From Hyphomicrobiales bacterium (lineage in GTDB: Bacteria; Pseudomonadota; Alphaproteobacteria; Rhizobiales; Ancalomicrobiaceae), in NCBI GenBank assembly GCA_021286855.1, contig JAJTBO010000003.1, positions 248,001-312,000 on the forward strand: a stretch of DNA of 64,000 bases, read 5' to 3'. The translations under genes were made by a program, and so were the position numbers. Numbering within the stretch: the stretch's first letter is position 1; each line of letters opens with the position of its first letter. The notes under the pieces are model-generated. The model worked only from the letters and a program-made list of their open reading frames with translations. It did not search any database and was not told the origin of the DNA. This document shows, piece by piece, positions 57,940-64,000 of the stretch.

Positions 57940-58290
57940 TCAGCGATCGTGATGGGGGTGATGCGAGCCGTGATGGCGTTGGCGGACCTCCCCGGTCCAG
58001 CCCCCGGCGGAGGGCGTTTCGCCGATCCAGACGATGCGATGGCCGCCGGCGACCGTCTGGACGGCGGCGGCGATCACCGCGACCACCGCCGGATCGAGAC
58101 CGGCCTCGACGATCGGCGCGGGCGGCGATGCGGCCGCGACCGGCCGCGGCGCCGGCGCGGCGGACCGCGAAGCGCGGGCGAGACCGGCGACGAGCGCGGC
58201 GATCAGCACCGCGGTCGCCACGGCGATCACGGCCATCAGCGCATAGGAGAACAGTGCCAGACTCACGGCGGTCGACGCCTGGGCGGTCAT
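57940..58290 (-). CDS. Small OadG-like subunit of the decarboxylase
   Basis: This 116-residue protein has one N-terminal helix (ALFSYALMAVIAVATAVLIAALVAGLA), an Ala/Pro-rich linker, and a C-terminal segment VVAVIAAAVQTVAGGHRIVWIGE ending in a His-rich tail (HHGSHHPHH). That layout (membrane anchor, linker, soluble helix plus RI-V) is typical of OadG/MmdD subunits that hold the complex together; OadG also binds Zn2+ through His residues. I chose the ATG at 58290, since earlier codons encode a hydrophilic non-family tail. It precedes the beta-subunit gene by 54 bp. Confidence 0.78.
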   Translation of the reverse strand: MTAQASTAVSLALFSYALMAVIAVATAVLIAALVAGLARASRSAAPAPRPVAAASPPAPIVEAGLDPAVVAVIAAAVQTVAGGHRIVWIGETPSAGGWTGEVRQRHHGSHHPHHDR

Positions 58291-58713
58291 GTCCGATGGT
58301 CCCCCCTCGGGATTCGGGTGCGGCGTCGATCGCCTCGGCCGACGCCATGCGTCGAAGCGACGCGACACCCCGACTTGGCGGCCAATCTAGCCGGGGGGGG
58401 AGGCCCCACAAGTCGGAACTCTCCCGATCCCGGATCCGCCCCGCACCGCGCCGGCGCGTTCTCCCTCGGACGAAACTCTGTAATTTCAATCGACTGGCCG
58501 AGACACGCCGAAGCGTCCGGAGAACGGCGGATCGGGAATGTTACGCAATGCATGCCCGCCATGCGACCTTAGTCGAGGAGAACTCCCATCAGGGCTGGAC
58601 CGGAGAGAACCGGCGCGTCGGCGCGACTATCATTTCGGCCATGCATCGTCCGCTTGCCCCGACCTCTCGCGATGTCCGGCGGCGCGGCTTCGAGGAGGAG
58701 GCTCGGACCCCAC
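58291..58713. other. Divergent intergenic region of the decarboxylase genes, 423 bp
   Basis: No gene is supported here. It must hold both promoters of the split decarboxylase locus. An AT-rich patch near 58478-58496 and a short one near 58538-58550 are the likeliest promoter positions, but I could not identify a convincing -35/-10 pair or operator. A poly-G run (CGGGGGGGG) lies near 58394. Confidence 0.45.
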
Positions 58714-60267
58714 ATGGCGCTCTCTCGCGAACGTCTCGACGACCTCAGGCGTCGTCGCGACGCGGTACTTTCCGGCGGCGGCCTCGACAAACTGGAGGCG
58801 CGTCGCGCCAAAGGGCTGATGACCGCCCGCGACCGCCTCGACCATCTCTTCCAGGAAGGCACCTTCCAGGAGATCGGCACGCACGCCCGGCACACCGCCC
58901 GCGCCTTCGGCATGGAGGCGAAGGAACTGCCCGCCGACGGCGTGGTGGTGGGCACCGGCTATGTCGGCGGCCGGCTCGTCGCCGCCTTCGCGCAGGACTT
59001 CACGGTGGCGGCCGGCACGCTCGGCAAGCGCCACGCCGAGAAGATCGTGGCGGTGCAGGAAGCGGCGGTGAAGCTCGGCGCGCCGGTGATCGCCTTCAAG
59101 GATTCGGGCGGCGCGCGCATCCAGGAGGGCGTCGACGCCCTCTCCGGCTACGGCAAGGTGTTCTATCAGAACGTCCTTCTGTCCGGCGTGGTGCCGCAGA
59201 TCGCGGTGATCTGCGGGCCTTGCGCCGGCGGCGCGGCCTATTCGCCGGCGCTGATGGACTTCGTGATCATGACGCGGACCAACGCCGCGATGTTCATCAC
59301 CGGTCCGGAAGTGATCAAGGCGGTGACCGGGCGCACGGTGTCGATGGAGGAGGTCGGCGGCGCCGACATGCACGCCGCCGTCTCCGGCAACGTCCATTTC
59401 CTGGCCGAAGACGACGGCGACGCGATCCGCATCGTCCAGCGCCTGCTCTCCTATCTGCCGTCCAACAACACCGAGGATCCGCCGCATCGCCCCTCCGCGG
59501 CGATCGACTTCCTCGAAGACGAGGGCATGCGCGACCTCCTCCCCGACGATCCGTCGCGGGCGATGGACATGCGCCTGGTGATAGAGCGGCTGGTCGACAC
59601 CGGCGAATTCCTCGAGGTGCATCGCTCCTTCGCCGAGAACATCATCGTCGGCTTCGGCCGGATCGAGGGCACGGTGGTCGGCATCGTCGCCAACCAGCCG
59701 ATGGTGCGCTCCGGCGCGCTCGACATGGACGCTTCCGACAAGTCGGCGCGCTTCATCCGCTTCTGCAACACCTTCAACATCCCGCTCGTCACGCTGGTCG
59801 ACGTGCCCGGCTTCCTGCCGGGGATCGAACAGGAGCGCGGCGGCATCATCCGGCACGGCGCGAAGATGCTGTTCGCCTATGCGTCGTCGACGGTGCCGAA
59901 GATCACCATCATCCTGCGCAAGGCCTACGGCGGCTCCTATCTCGCCATGTGCAGCCAGGAGATGGGGGCGGACTTCGTCTTCGCCTGGCCGAGCGCGGAA
60001 ATCGCGGTGATGGGCGCGGAAGGGGCGATCAAGATCCTCTACAACCGCGAGATCAAGGCGGCGGAGGACCCGAAGGCGCTCTCCGCCGAGCTCGCCGCCG
60101 GCTATCGCGCCGAATTCGCCTCGCCGTACATGTCGGCCGGGGCCGGCTACATCACCGACGTGATCGATCCGGCGGTCACCCGCTCGACGATCGCGCTCAG
60201 TCTGCGCAAGGCGCTGTCGAAGCGCGAATTCCGGCCGCCGAAGAAGCACGGCAACATCCCACTGTGA
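58714..60267 (+). CDS. Carboxyltransferase (alpha) subunit of biotin-dependent decarboxylase (MmdA/PccB-like)
   Basis: This 517-residue protein of the acyl-CoA carboxyltransferase family has the N-half acyl-CoA site FKDSGGARIQEGVDALSGYGKVFYQNV and GPCAGGAAYSPALMDFVIM, with the C-half GFLPGIEQERGGIIRHGAKMLFAY and RKAYGGSYLAMCSQ. These are the motifs of PccB and of MmdA, the alpha subunit of Na+-pumping methylmalonyl-CoA decarboxylase. No biotin carboxylase gene is near, but the membrane pump subunits are, so decarboxylation is more likely than carboxylation. The ATG at 58714 has AGGAGG 12 nt upstream, longer than ideal. Confidence 0.92.
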   Translation: MALSRERLDDLRRRRDAVLSGGGLDKLEARRAKGLMTARDRLDHLFQEGTFQEIGTHARHTARAFGMEAKELPADGVVVGTGYVGGRLVAAFAQDFTVAAGTLGKRHAEKIVAVQEAAVKLGAPVIAFKDSGGARIQEGVDALSGYGKVFYQNVLLSGVVPQIAVICGPCAGGAAYSPALMDFVIMTRTNAAMFITGPEVIKAVTGRTVSMEEVGGADMHAAVSGNVHFLAEDDGDAIRIVQRLLSYLPSNNTEDPPHRPSAAIDFLEDEGMRDLLPDDPSRAMDMRLVIERLVDTGEFLEVHRSFAENIIVGFGRIEGTVVGIVANQPMVRSGALDMDASDKSARFIRFCNTFNIPLVTLVDVPGFLPGIEQERGGIIRHGAKMLFAYASSTVPKITIILRKAYGGSYLAMCSQEMGADFVFAWPSAEIAVMGAEGAIKILYNREIKAAEDPKALSAELAAGYRAEFASPYMSAGAGYITDVIDPAVTRSTIALSLRKALSKREFRPPKKHGNIPL

Positions 60268-60322
60268 GGCAGGACCGCCGCAGGCGGCGAACCACCCGCG
60301 ACGAGTTCGACGAGGGGCTCCC

Positions 60323-60706
60323 ATGCAGAAGAGATTTCGCATCAGCGTCGATGGACGCAGCTACGACGTGATGGTGGAGGAGGTGCCGCTCGACGGCGCC
60401 GCCACCGCGCCGGTGACGCCGGCCGTCGCCCAGGCGGTCGCGCAGGCCGTCGCCGCGCCGCCGCAGGCGGCCGCTTCGGCGATTCCGGCCGGCGAAGGCG
60501 CGCTCACCGCGCCGCTCTCCGGCGTGATCGATTCCGTCGCCGTGCAGGTGGGACAACGCGTCGCGGTCGGCGACGTGATCCTCGTCGTCGAGGCGATGAA
60601 GATGAAGACCGAGATCGTCGCCCGCAACGAGGGCGTCGTCACCGCCATTCCGGTCGCCGCCGGCCAGCCGGTCGAGGCCGGCGCGGTCCTGGCCGTGATC
60701 TCCTGA
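60323..60706 (+). CDS. Biotin carrier (gamma) subunit of the decarboxylase
   Basis: This 127-residue protein has an N-terminal beta segment (KRFRISVDGRSYDVMVEEV), an Ala/Pro-rich flexible linker (about 25-55) and a C-terminal biotinyl domain with the biotin site VEAMKMKTE, K93. ALTAPLSGVIDSVAVQVGQRV and GDVILVVE complete the swinging-domain fold. The carrier moves CO2 from the carboxyltransferase to the membrane beta subunit. It lies 55 bp after the alpha-subunit gene. Confidence 0.93.
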   Translation: MQKRFRISVDGRSYDVMVEEVPLDGAATAPVTPAVAQAVAQAVAAPPQAAASAIPAGEGALTAPLSGVIDSVAVQVGQRVAVGDVILVVEAMKMKTEIVARNEGVVTAIPVAAGQPVEAGAVLAVIS

Positions 60707-60745
60707 AGCGCCGGCGTCCCGCTCCTCTTTCCGGCGCTTTCGCCT

Positions 60746-60773
60746 CGCCCGCGCGTCCTGCGACGCGCGGGCG
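60746..60773 (+). terminator. Strong hairpin after the biotin-carrier gene
   Basis: Perfect 12-bp arms CGCCCGCGCGTC and GACGCGCGGGCG enclose a CTGC loop, 39 bp after the stop codon. It lacks a clear U-run, so it may act as a weak or Rho-assisted terminator. It separates the decarboxylase and phosphonate loci. Confidence 0.5.
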
Positions 60774-60791
60774 GAGCCGTTCGGACCGGCT

Positions 60792-60809
60792 GCGTCACAA
60801 AACCGTAGC
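60792..60809 (+). promoter_or_regulatory. Weak Pho-box-like element before phnC
   Basis: GCGTCAC-AAAA-CCGTAGC resembles the PhoB direct-repeat box (CTGTCAC, four A/T, CTGTCAC) in 9 of 14 half-site positions. It lies about 100 bp before phnC. No good -10 is seen at the expected distance. Confidence 0.25.
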
Positions 60810-60910
60810 CCGAACCCCCTAATCGTCTTCCTCGAAATCGATCAATCGATCGGCCCGCGGCGGTCGAACGGATCGGCGTGCGCGCGTCGCATCGCCGAGG
60901 GGAGACATGC

Positions 60911-61738
60911 ATGCTCACGATCGAGCGTTTGACCCGCCGATTCGGCGACTTCGTGGCCGTCGACGGCATCGACCTCGAGATTCCGACCGGCCAGATGGTC
61001 GGCGTGATCGGCCGCTCCGGCGCTGGCAAGTCGACCCTGCTCAGGATGATCGATCGCCTGATCGAGCCGACGTCGGGGACGATCCGCTTCGAGGGTCGCG
61101 ACGTGACGACGCTGAAGGGCGCGTCGCTCAGGCACTGGCGGCGCGATTGCGCGATGGTGTTCCAGCAGTTCGCGCTGGTCGATCGGCTCGACGTGCTGAC
61201 CAACGTGATGATGGGTCGGCTCGACCACATGTCGGCGTGGCGTTCGATGGCGAAGCTGTGGACGGCCGACGACAAGGCGATCGCGCTCTCCGCGCTCGAG
61301 CTGTTCGACATCGGCAATCTCGCCGCCAAGCGGGCGGTGGATCTGTCCGGCGGCCAGCAGCAGCGCGTGGCGATCGCCCGCGCCCTGGTGCAGGAGCCGC
61401 GCGTCATCCTCGCCGACGAGCCGATCGCCTCGCTCGACCCACGCAACACCAAGCTGGTCATGGACGCGCTGCTCCGGGTCAACCGCGACTTCGGCATTAC
61501 CGTGCTGACCAATCTCCATTCGATCGATCTGGCCAAGCGCTACTGCGATCGTCTGATCGGCATGCGCGCCGGCCAAGTGGTCTTCGACGGCGCCCCGGCG
61601 CAGCTCACCGACGCGGTGGTGCGCGACCTCTACGGGCTCGAGGCGGCCGACGTCATCGAGATCCCGACGGTCGACGACCCGACCCCGGACGAGATCCGCG
61701 CCGCCTGGGACGACGCCCACGCCCGCGAGCCGGTCTGA
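60911..61738 (+). CDS. phnC: Phosphonate-type ABC transporter ATP-binding protein
   Basis: This 275-residue ABC ATPase has Walker [10 protein letters not shown]-loop [23 protein letters not shown], signature LSGGQQQR, Walker [14 protein letters not shown] and [22 protein letters not shown], the PhnC-specific end of the core. The ATG at 60911 is preceded by AGGGGAG 6 nt upstream. It energises import of phosphonate, phosphite or a phosphate ester through the PhnE permeases. PhnD and PhnE genes follow. Confidence 0.94.
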   Translation: MLTIERLTRRFGDFVAVDGIDLEIPTGQMVGVIGRSGAGKSTLLRMIDRLIEPTSGTIRFEGRDVTTLKGASLRHWRRDCAMVFQQFALVDRLDVLTNVMMGRLDHMSAWRSMAKLWTADDKAIALSALELFDIGNLAAKRAVDLSGGQQQRVAIARALVQEPRVILADEPIASLDPRNTKLVMDALLRVNRDFGITVLTNLHSIDLAKRYCDRLIGMRAGQVVFDGAPAQLTDAVVRDLYGLEAADVIEIPTVDDPTPDEIRAAWDDAHAREPV

Positions 61739-61812
61739 CCCTTCTTCCGCCTTCCACCCATCCGGCCGGGGGACAGCAACCACCGGCGGAACCCTCGAGA
61801 GGAGCAATCCCC

Positions 61813-62727
61813 ATGATCGATCGTCGTTCCGTGCTCGGCCTCGCCGCCGCGGCCGTCGCCTTCTCCGCCACCGCGGCCTTCGCCGAGGACTGGAAGGCCA
61901 AGTATCCCGAGCTCGTCTTCGCCGTCGTTCCGGCCGAGAACGCCGCCGGCGTGACCGAGCGTTGGACGCCCTTCGTCGAGTACCTCTCCAAGGCCATCGG
62001 CGCCAAGGTGACGCTGCGCGTCGCCCAGGATTACGCCGGCGTCATCGAAGGCCAGAAGGCGGGCAACATCCACATCGCCTACTACGGCCCGGCCTCCTAT
62101 TCGCGCGCGACCGTGGTCGGCGCCAAGATCGAGCCCTTCGCGATCGACGTGAACGGCGACGGCACCAAGGGCTACTACTCCGTCTTCTACGTGAAGAAGG
62201 ACAGCCCCTATCAGAAGATCGAAGACCTGAAGGGCAAGAACCTCGGCCTCGTCGACCCGAACTCGACCTCCGGCTTCAACATGCCGAAGTACGCGCTGTC
62301 CAAGATGGGCATCGATCCGGACACCTTCTTCTCGAAGGTCGTCGCCACCGGCTCCCACGAGAACGCCGTGATCGCGCTCTCTCAGGGCACCGTCGACGTC
62401 GCCGCCAACTGGTGGAACTCGGACGACGACTCCAACCTGACCCGCATGGTCAACAAGAAGATGGTGCCGTCGAAGGAAGACTTCCGCATCATCTACAAGT
62501 CGCCGCTGATCATCAACTCGCCCTACGCCTATCTCGCCGACCTGCCGGCGGATCTGAAGAAGGCGATCTCCACCGCCTTCTACGATGCCGCGAAGAATGC
62601 GCCGGAGGCTTTCGCGAAGCTCTCGGACGGCAAGAACAAGCCGTGGGAGCCGATCGACGACAAGTCCTATGACGACACCCGCGCGCTGATCAAGTACGTC
62701 GACGACCTGCGCAAGAAGAAGAGCTGA
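61813..62727 (+). CDS. phnD: Phosphonate-type ABC transporter substrate-binding protein
   Basis: This 304-residue periplasmic protein has a signal peptide ending AFAE. The phosphonate/phosphite binding-family pattern is present: LVFAVVPAENAAGVTERWTPFVEYLSKAIGAKVTLRVAQDYAGVIEGQKAGNIHIAYYGPASY and the ligand-site LVDPNSTSGFNMPKY. It binds phosphonate or a related oxyanion. The ATG at 61813 follows AGGAG. Two hairpins follow within the gap before phnE. Confidence 0.94.
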   Translation: MIDRRSVLGLAAAAVAFSATAAFAEDWKAKYPELVFAVVPAENAAGVTERWTPFVEYLSKAIGAKVTLRVAQDYAGVIEGQKAGNIHIAYYGPASYSRATVVGAKIEPFAIDVNGDGTKGYYSVFYVKKDSPYQKIEDLKGKNLGLVDPNSTSGFNMPKYALSKMGIDPDTFFSKVVATGSHENAVIALSQGTVDVAANWWNSDDDSNLTRMVNKKMVPSKEDFRIIYKSPLIINSPYAYLADLPADLKKAISTAFYDAAKNAPEAFAKLSDGKNKPWEPIDDKSYDDTRALIKYVDDLRKKKS

Positions 62728-62736
62728 GGCTCGACC

Positions 62737-62793
62737 GGGGCTCGGCCGGTCCGAGCCCCCTCTCCTTCCGGCCCGCCGTGATCGCGGCGGGCC
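62737..62793 (+). repeat. Two hairpins between phnD and phnE
   Basis: GGGGCTCGG-CCGGT-CCGAGCCCC (62737-62759) starts 9 nt after the phnD stop codon. GGCCCGCCG-TGATCG-CGGCGGGCC (62770-62793) follows. There is no U-run; the pair probably stabilises phnD mRNA or lowers read-through into phnE. Confidence 0.5.
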
Positions 62794-62835
62794 GCCTGCT
62801 CTCTCGGCGCGTCGAGCGCCCTCCGGGACCGCGCG

Positions 62836-63729
62836 ATGCCGACGACCATCTCCCGCCTTTCCGACGACCGTCTCGCGCCGCTCGCGCGCGACTACGCCGA
62901 CGCGATGCGGATGCGCCGCAATCAGACCCTGATCGGGGCGGGCGTCCTTCTGGTGACGATCGTCGCGGCGGGCTTCGTCGCCGAGGTCGATCTGGCGAAG
63001 TTCTTCGGCCACATCGACTCGGTCGGCAGCTATCTCGACCGCCTCGTCCATTTCGACGGCGGCGACTACGCCGGCCAGATCGTGCTCTCCCATCCGGGCG
63101 AGTGGATGTGGGGGCTGAAGCGCTGGGGCCGCCTGCTGTTGGAGACGATCATGATGGCCTACGCCGGCACGCTTCTCGGCGCGCTCGGCGGCTTCGTCTT
63201 CTCCTTCTTCGCGGCGCGCAATCTGGCGCGCTCGCCCAGGACGCGTTGGATCGCGGCGCGGTTCCTCGAATTCTGCCGGACCGTGCCGGACCTCGTGTTC
63301 GCGCTGATCTTCGTCTACGCCTTCGGCCTCGGCGCGATGCCGGGCGTGCTCGCCATCGCCATCCACACCCAGGGCGCGCTCGGCAAGCTCTTCACCGAAG
63401 TCGTCGAGAACGCCGACATGCGGCCGGTCGAGGGCACCACCGCGGCCGGAGCCTCCTGGACGCAGACCATCCGCTTCGCGATCCTGCCGCAGATCCTGTC
63501 GAATTTCGCCAGCTACACGCTGCTGCGCTTCGAGGTGAACGTGCGCGGCGCGGCGGTGATGGGCTTCGTCGGGGCCGGCGGCATCGGCGTCGATCTGATG
63601 GAGGCGATCCGCAAGTTCTATTACGCCGACGTCTCGGCGATGCTGGTGCTGATCATCGCCACGGTGATGGCGATCGACTATCTGACCGAGATGCTGCGCC
63701 ATCGGCTGATCGGCGGGAGGACCGCGTGA
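62836..63729 (+). CDS. phnE: Phosphonate-type ABC transporter permease
   Basis: This is a 297-residue permease with an N-terminal cytoplasmic helix, TM1 (TLIGAGVLLVTIVAAGFV), a periplasmic loop, and later helices. The EAA-like loop is NADMRPVEGTTAAGASWTQTIRFAILPQILSNFASYTLLR, typical of PhnE. It begins 108 bp after phnD. Its TGA overlaps the ATG of the next permease gene by 1 nt. Confidence 0.93.
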   Translation: MPTTISRLSDDRLAPLARDYADAMRMRRNQTLIGAGVLLVTIVAAGFVAEVDLAKFFGHIDSVGSYLDRLVHFDGGDYAGQIVLSHPGEWMWGLKRWGRLLLETIMMAYAGTLLGALGGFVFSFFAARNLARSPRTRWIAARFLEFCRTVPDLVFALIFVYAFGLGAMPGVLAIAIHTQGALGKLFTEVVENADMRPVEGTTAAGASWTQTIRFAILPQILSNFASYTLLRFEVNVRGAAVMGFVGAGGIGVDLMEAIRKFYYADVSAMLVLIIATVMAIDYLTEMLRHRLIGGRTA

Positions 63730-64000
63730 TGGGCGAGACCACTTTCGGACAGGCCGACGAGTTGATCGGCGGCGCCCGCCGCATCCGCGCCGCGCTCGGC
63801 CCGGCGGCGCTGGCCAACCGGCCGGCGCTGGAAAAGCGTTACCCGGAGATCTTCGGAGGTTCGCGCGCGCGCCGGGCGGCGACGATCGGCGTGTTCGTCG
63901 GGCTTCTCGCCGGGCTGATCCTGGCCATCCACGTGCTCGACTTCTCGTTCGAGCGGATTTGGACGGGGCTCGGTCAGCTCGCCCATTTCGCGACGCTGAT
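63729..64000 (+). CDS. phnE: Second phosphonate-type ABC permease, N-terminal part (runs off window)
   Basis: The frame opens at an ATG at 63729 (a GTG lies one codon earlier) and stays open to the right edge, about 90 residues. It encodes a hydrophilic N-terminus (MGETTFGQADELIGGARRI, EKRYPEIFGGSRARR) and a first helix (ATIGVFVGLLAGLILAIHVL), then DFSFERIWTGLGQLAHF, which resembles the region after TM1 in PhnE. A pair of PhnE permeases is common in such operons. The identification rests on the partial sequence and position. Confidence 0.8.
   Translation, partial: MGETTFGQADELIGGARRIRAALGPAALANRPALEKRYPEIFGGSRARRAATIGVFVGLLAGLILAIHVLDFSFERIWTGLGQLAHFATL

Noticed and set aside
58478-58560. 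FNR-type box in the divergent decarboxylase region
   Set aside because: AT-rich patches are present but no TTGA-N6-TCAA arrangement was found.
58714-60706. Reading the carboxyltransferase and biotin carrier as propionyl-CoA carboxylase
   Set aside because: No biotin carboxylase domain is encoded nearby, while OadB- and OadG-like membrane subunits are divergent neighbours. Not fully excluded.

Overview
The window is one continuous stretch of very GC-rich chromosome packed with genes of a metabolically versatile heterotrophic alphaproteobacterium, most likely of the Hyphomicrobiales (Rhizobiales). That placement rests on base composition, the density of ABC and TRAP uptake systems run by FCD-type GntR regulators, an FNR/FixK-type box, and a typical intergenic palindromic repeat. 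It is an inference and the genus cannot be told. I see no rRNA, tRNA, CRISPR array, insertion sequence, phage gene or replication origin. Both ends are cut inside genes: an amidohydrolase on the left and a second PhnE permease on the right.

Layout. (1) 1-9540, minus strand: one operon with a GntR regulator, dipeptide/glutathione-type ABC transporter, cytosolic gamma-glutamyltransferase, DUF1028 protein, fused two-domain ATPase and amidohydrolase. It looks like uptake and hydrolysis of a gamma-glutamyl or peptide compound. (2) 9698-11484: a second GntR regulator divergent from a YfeH-like SBF/BASS transporter. (3) 11789-16573: a polar amino-acid ABC transporter operon containing an M20 amidohydrolase. 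(4) 16636-21214, minus: a TRAP transporter with GntR regulator and DapA-family aldolase/lyase. Divergent from it (21406-25778) are a D-ribulokinase, a fucose/arabinose-isomerase-like protein and a LacI regulator, with a ribokinase convergent to them. (5) 26831-37575: a DMT exporter, a complete RND tripartite pump, a Bcr/CflA-type MFS exporter and an OmpR/EnvZ-type two-component pair. (6) 37585-50130: an operon of D-amino-acid dehydrogenase-like oxidoreductase, Asp/Glu racemase-like protein, GntR regulator and 5-oxoprolinase, divergent from a TRAP transporter plus a second BASS-like protein and a ThDP enzyme. (7) 50111-53366, minus: ubiD-ubiX-nnrS behind an FNR-type box. (8) glpD-glpK. (9) 56668-60706: a four-subunit biotin-dependent, Na+-translocating decarboxylase split into two divergent transcription units. 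(10) 60911 to the end: a phnCDEE-type ABC transporter.

Three regulatory patterns seem most worth following. A 14-bp palindrome, consensus ATWCAGRCCTGWAT, lies before the oxoprolinase/D-amino-acid operon (43961) and again before the ThDP-enzyme gene (48390), with a half-site before the TRAP operon (44105). This points to one local GntR regulon. A TTGA-N6-TCAA box at 53420-53435 sits at the class II FNR position before the ubiD-ubiX-nnrS operon, so a prenyl-FMN decarboxylase appears tied to low-oxygen or nitric-oxide conditions. Four of the five solute-binding-protein genes are followed, 6-9 nt after the stop codon, by a strong GC hairpin without a U-run, which suggests mRNA stabilisation for binding-protein excess over the membrane subunits.
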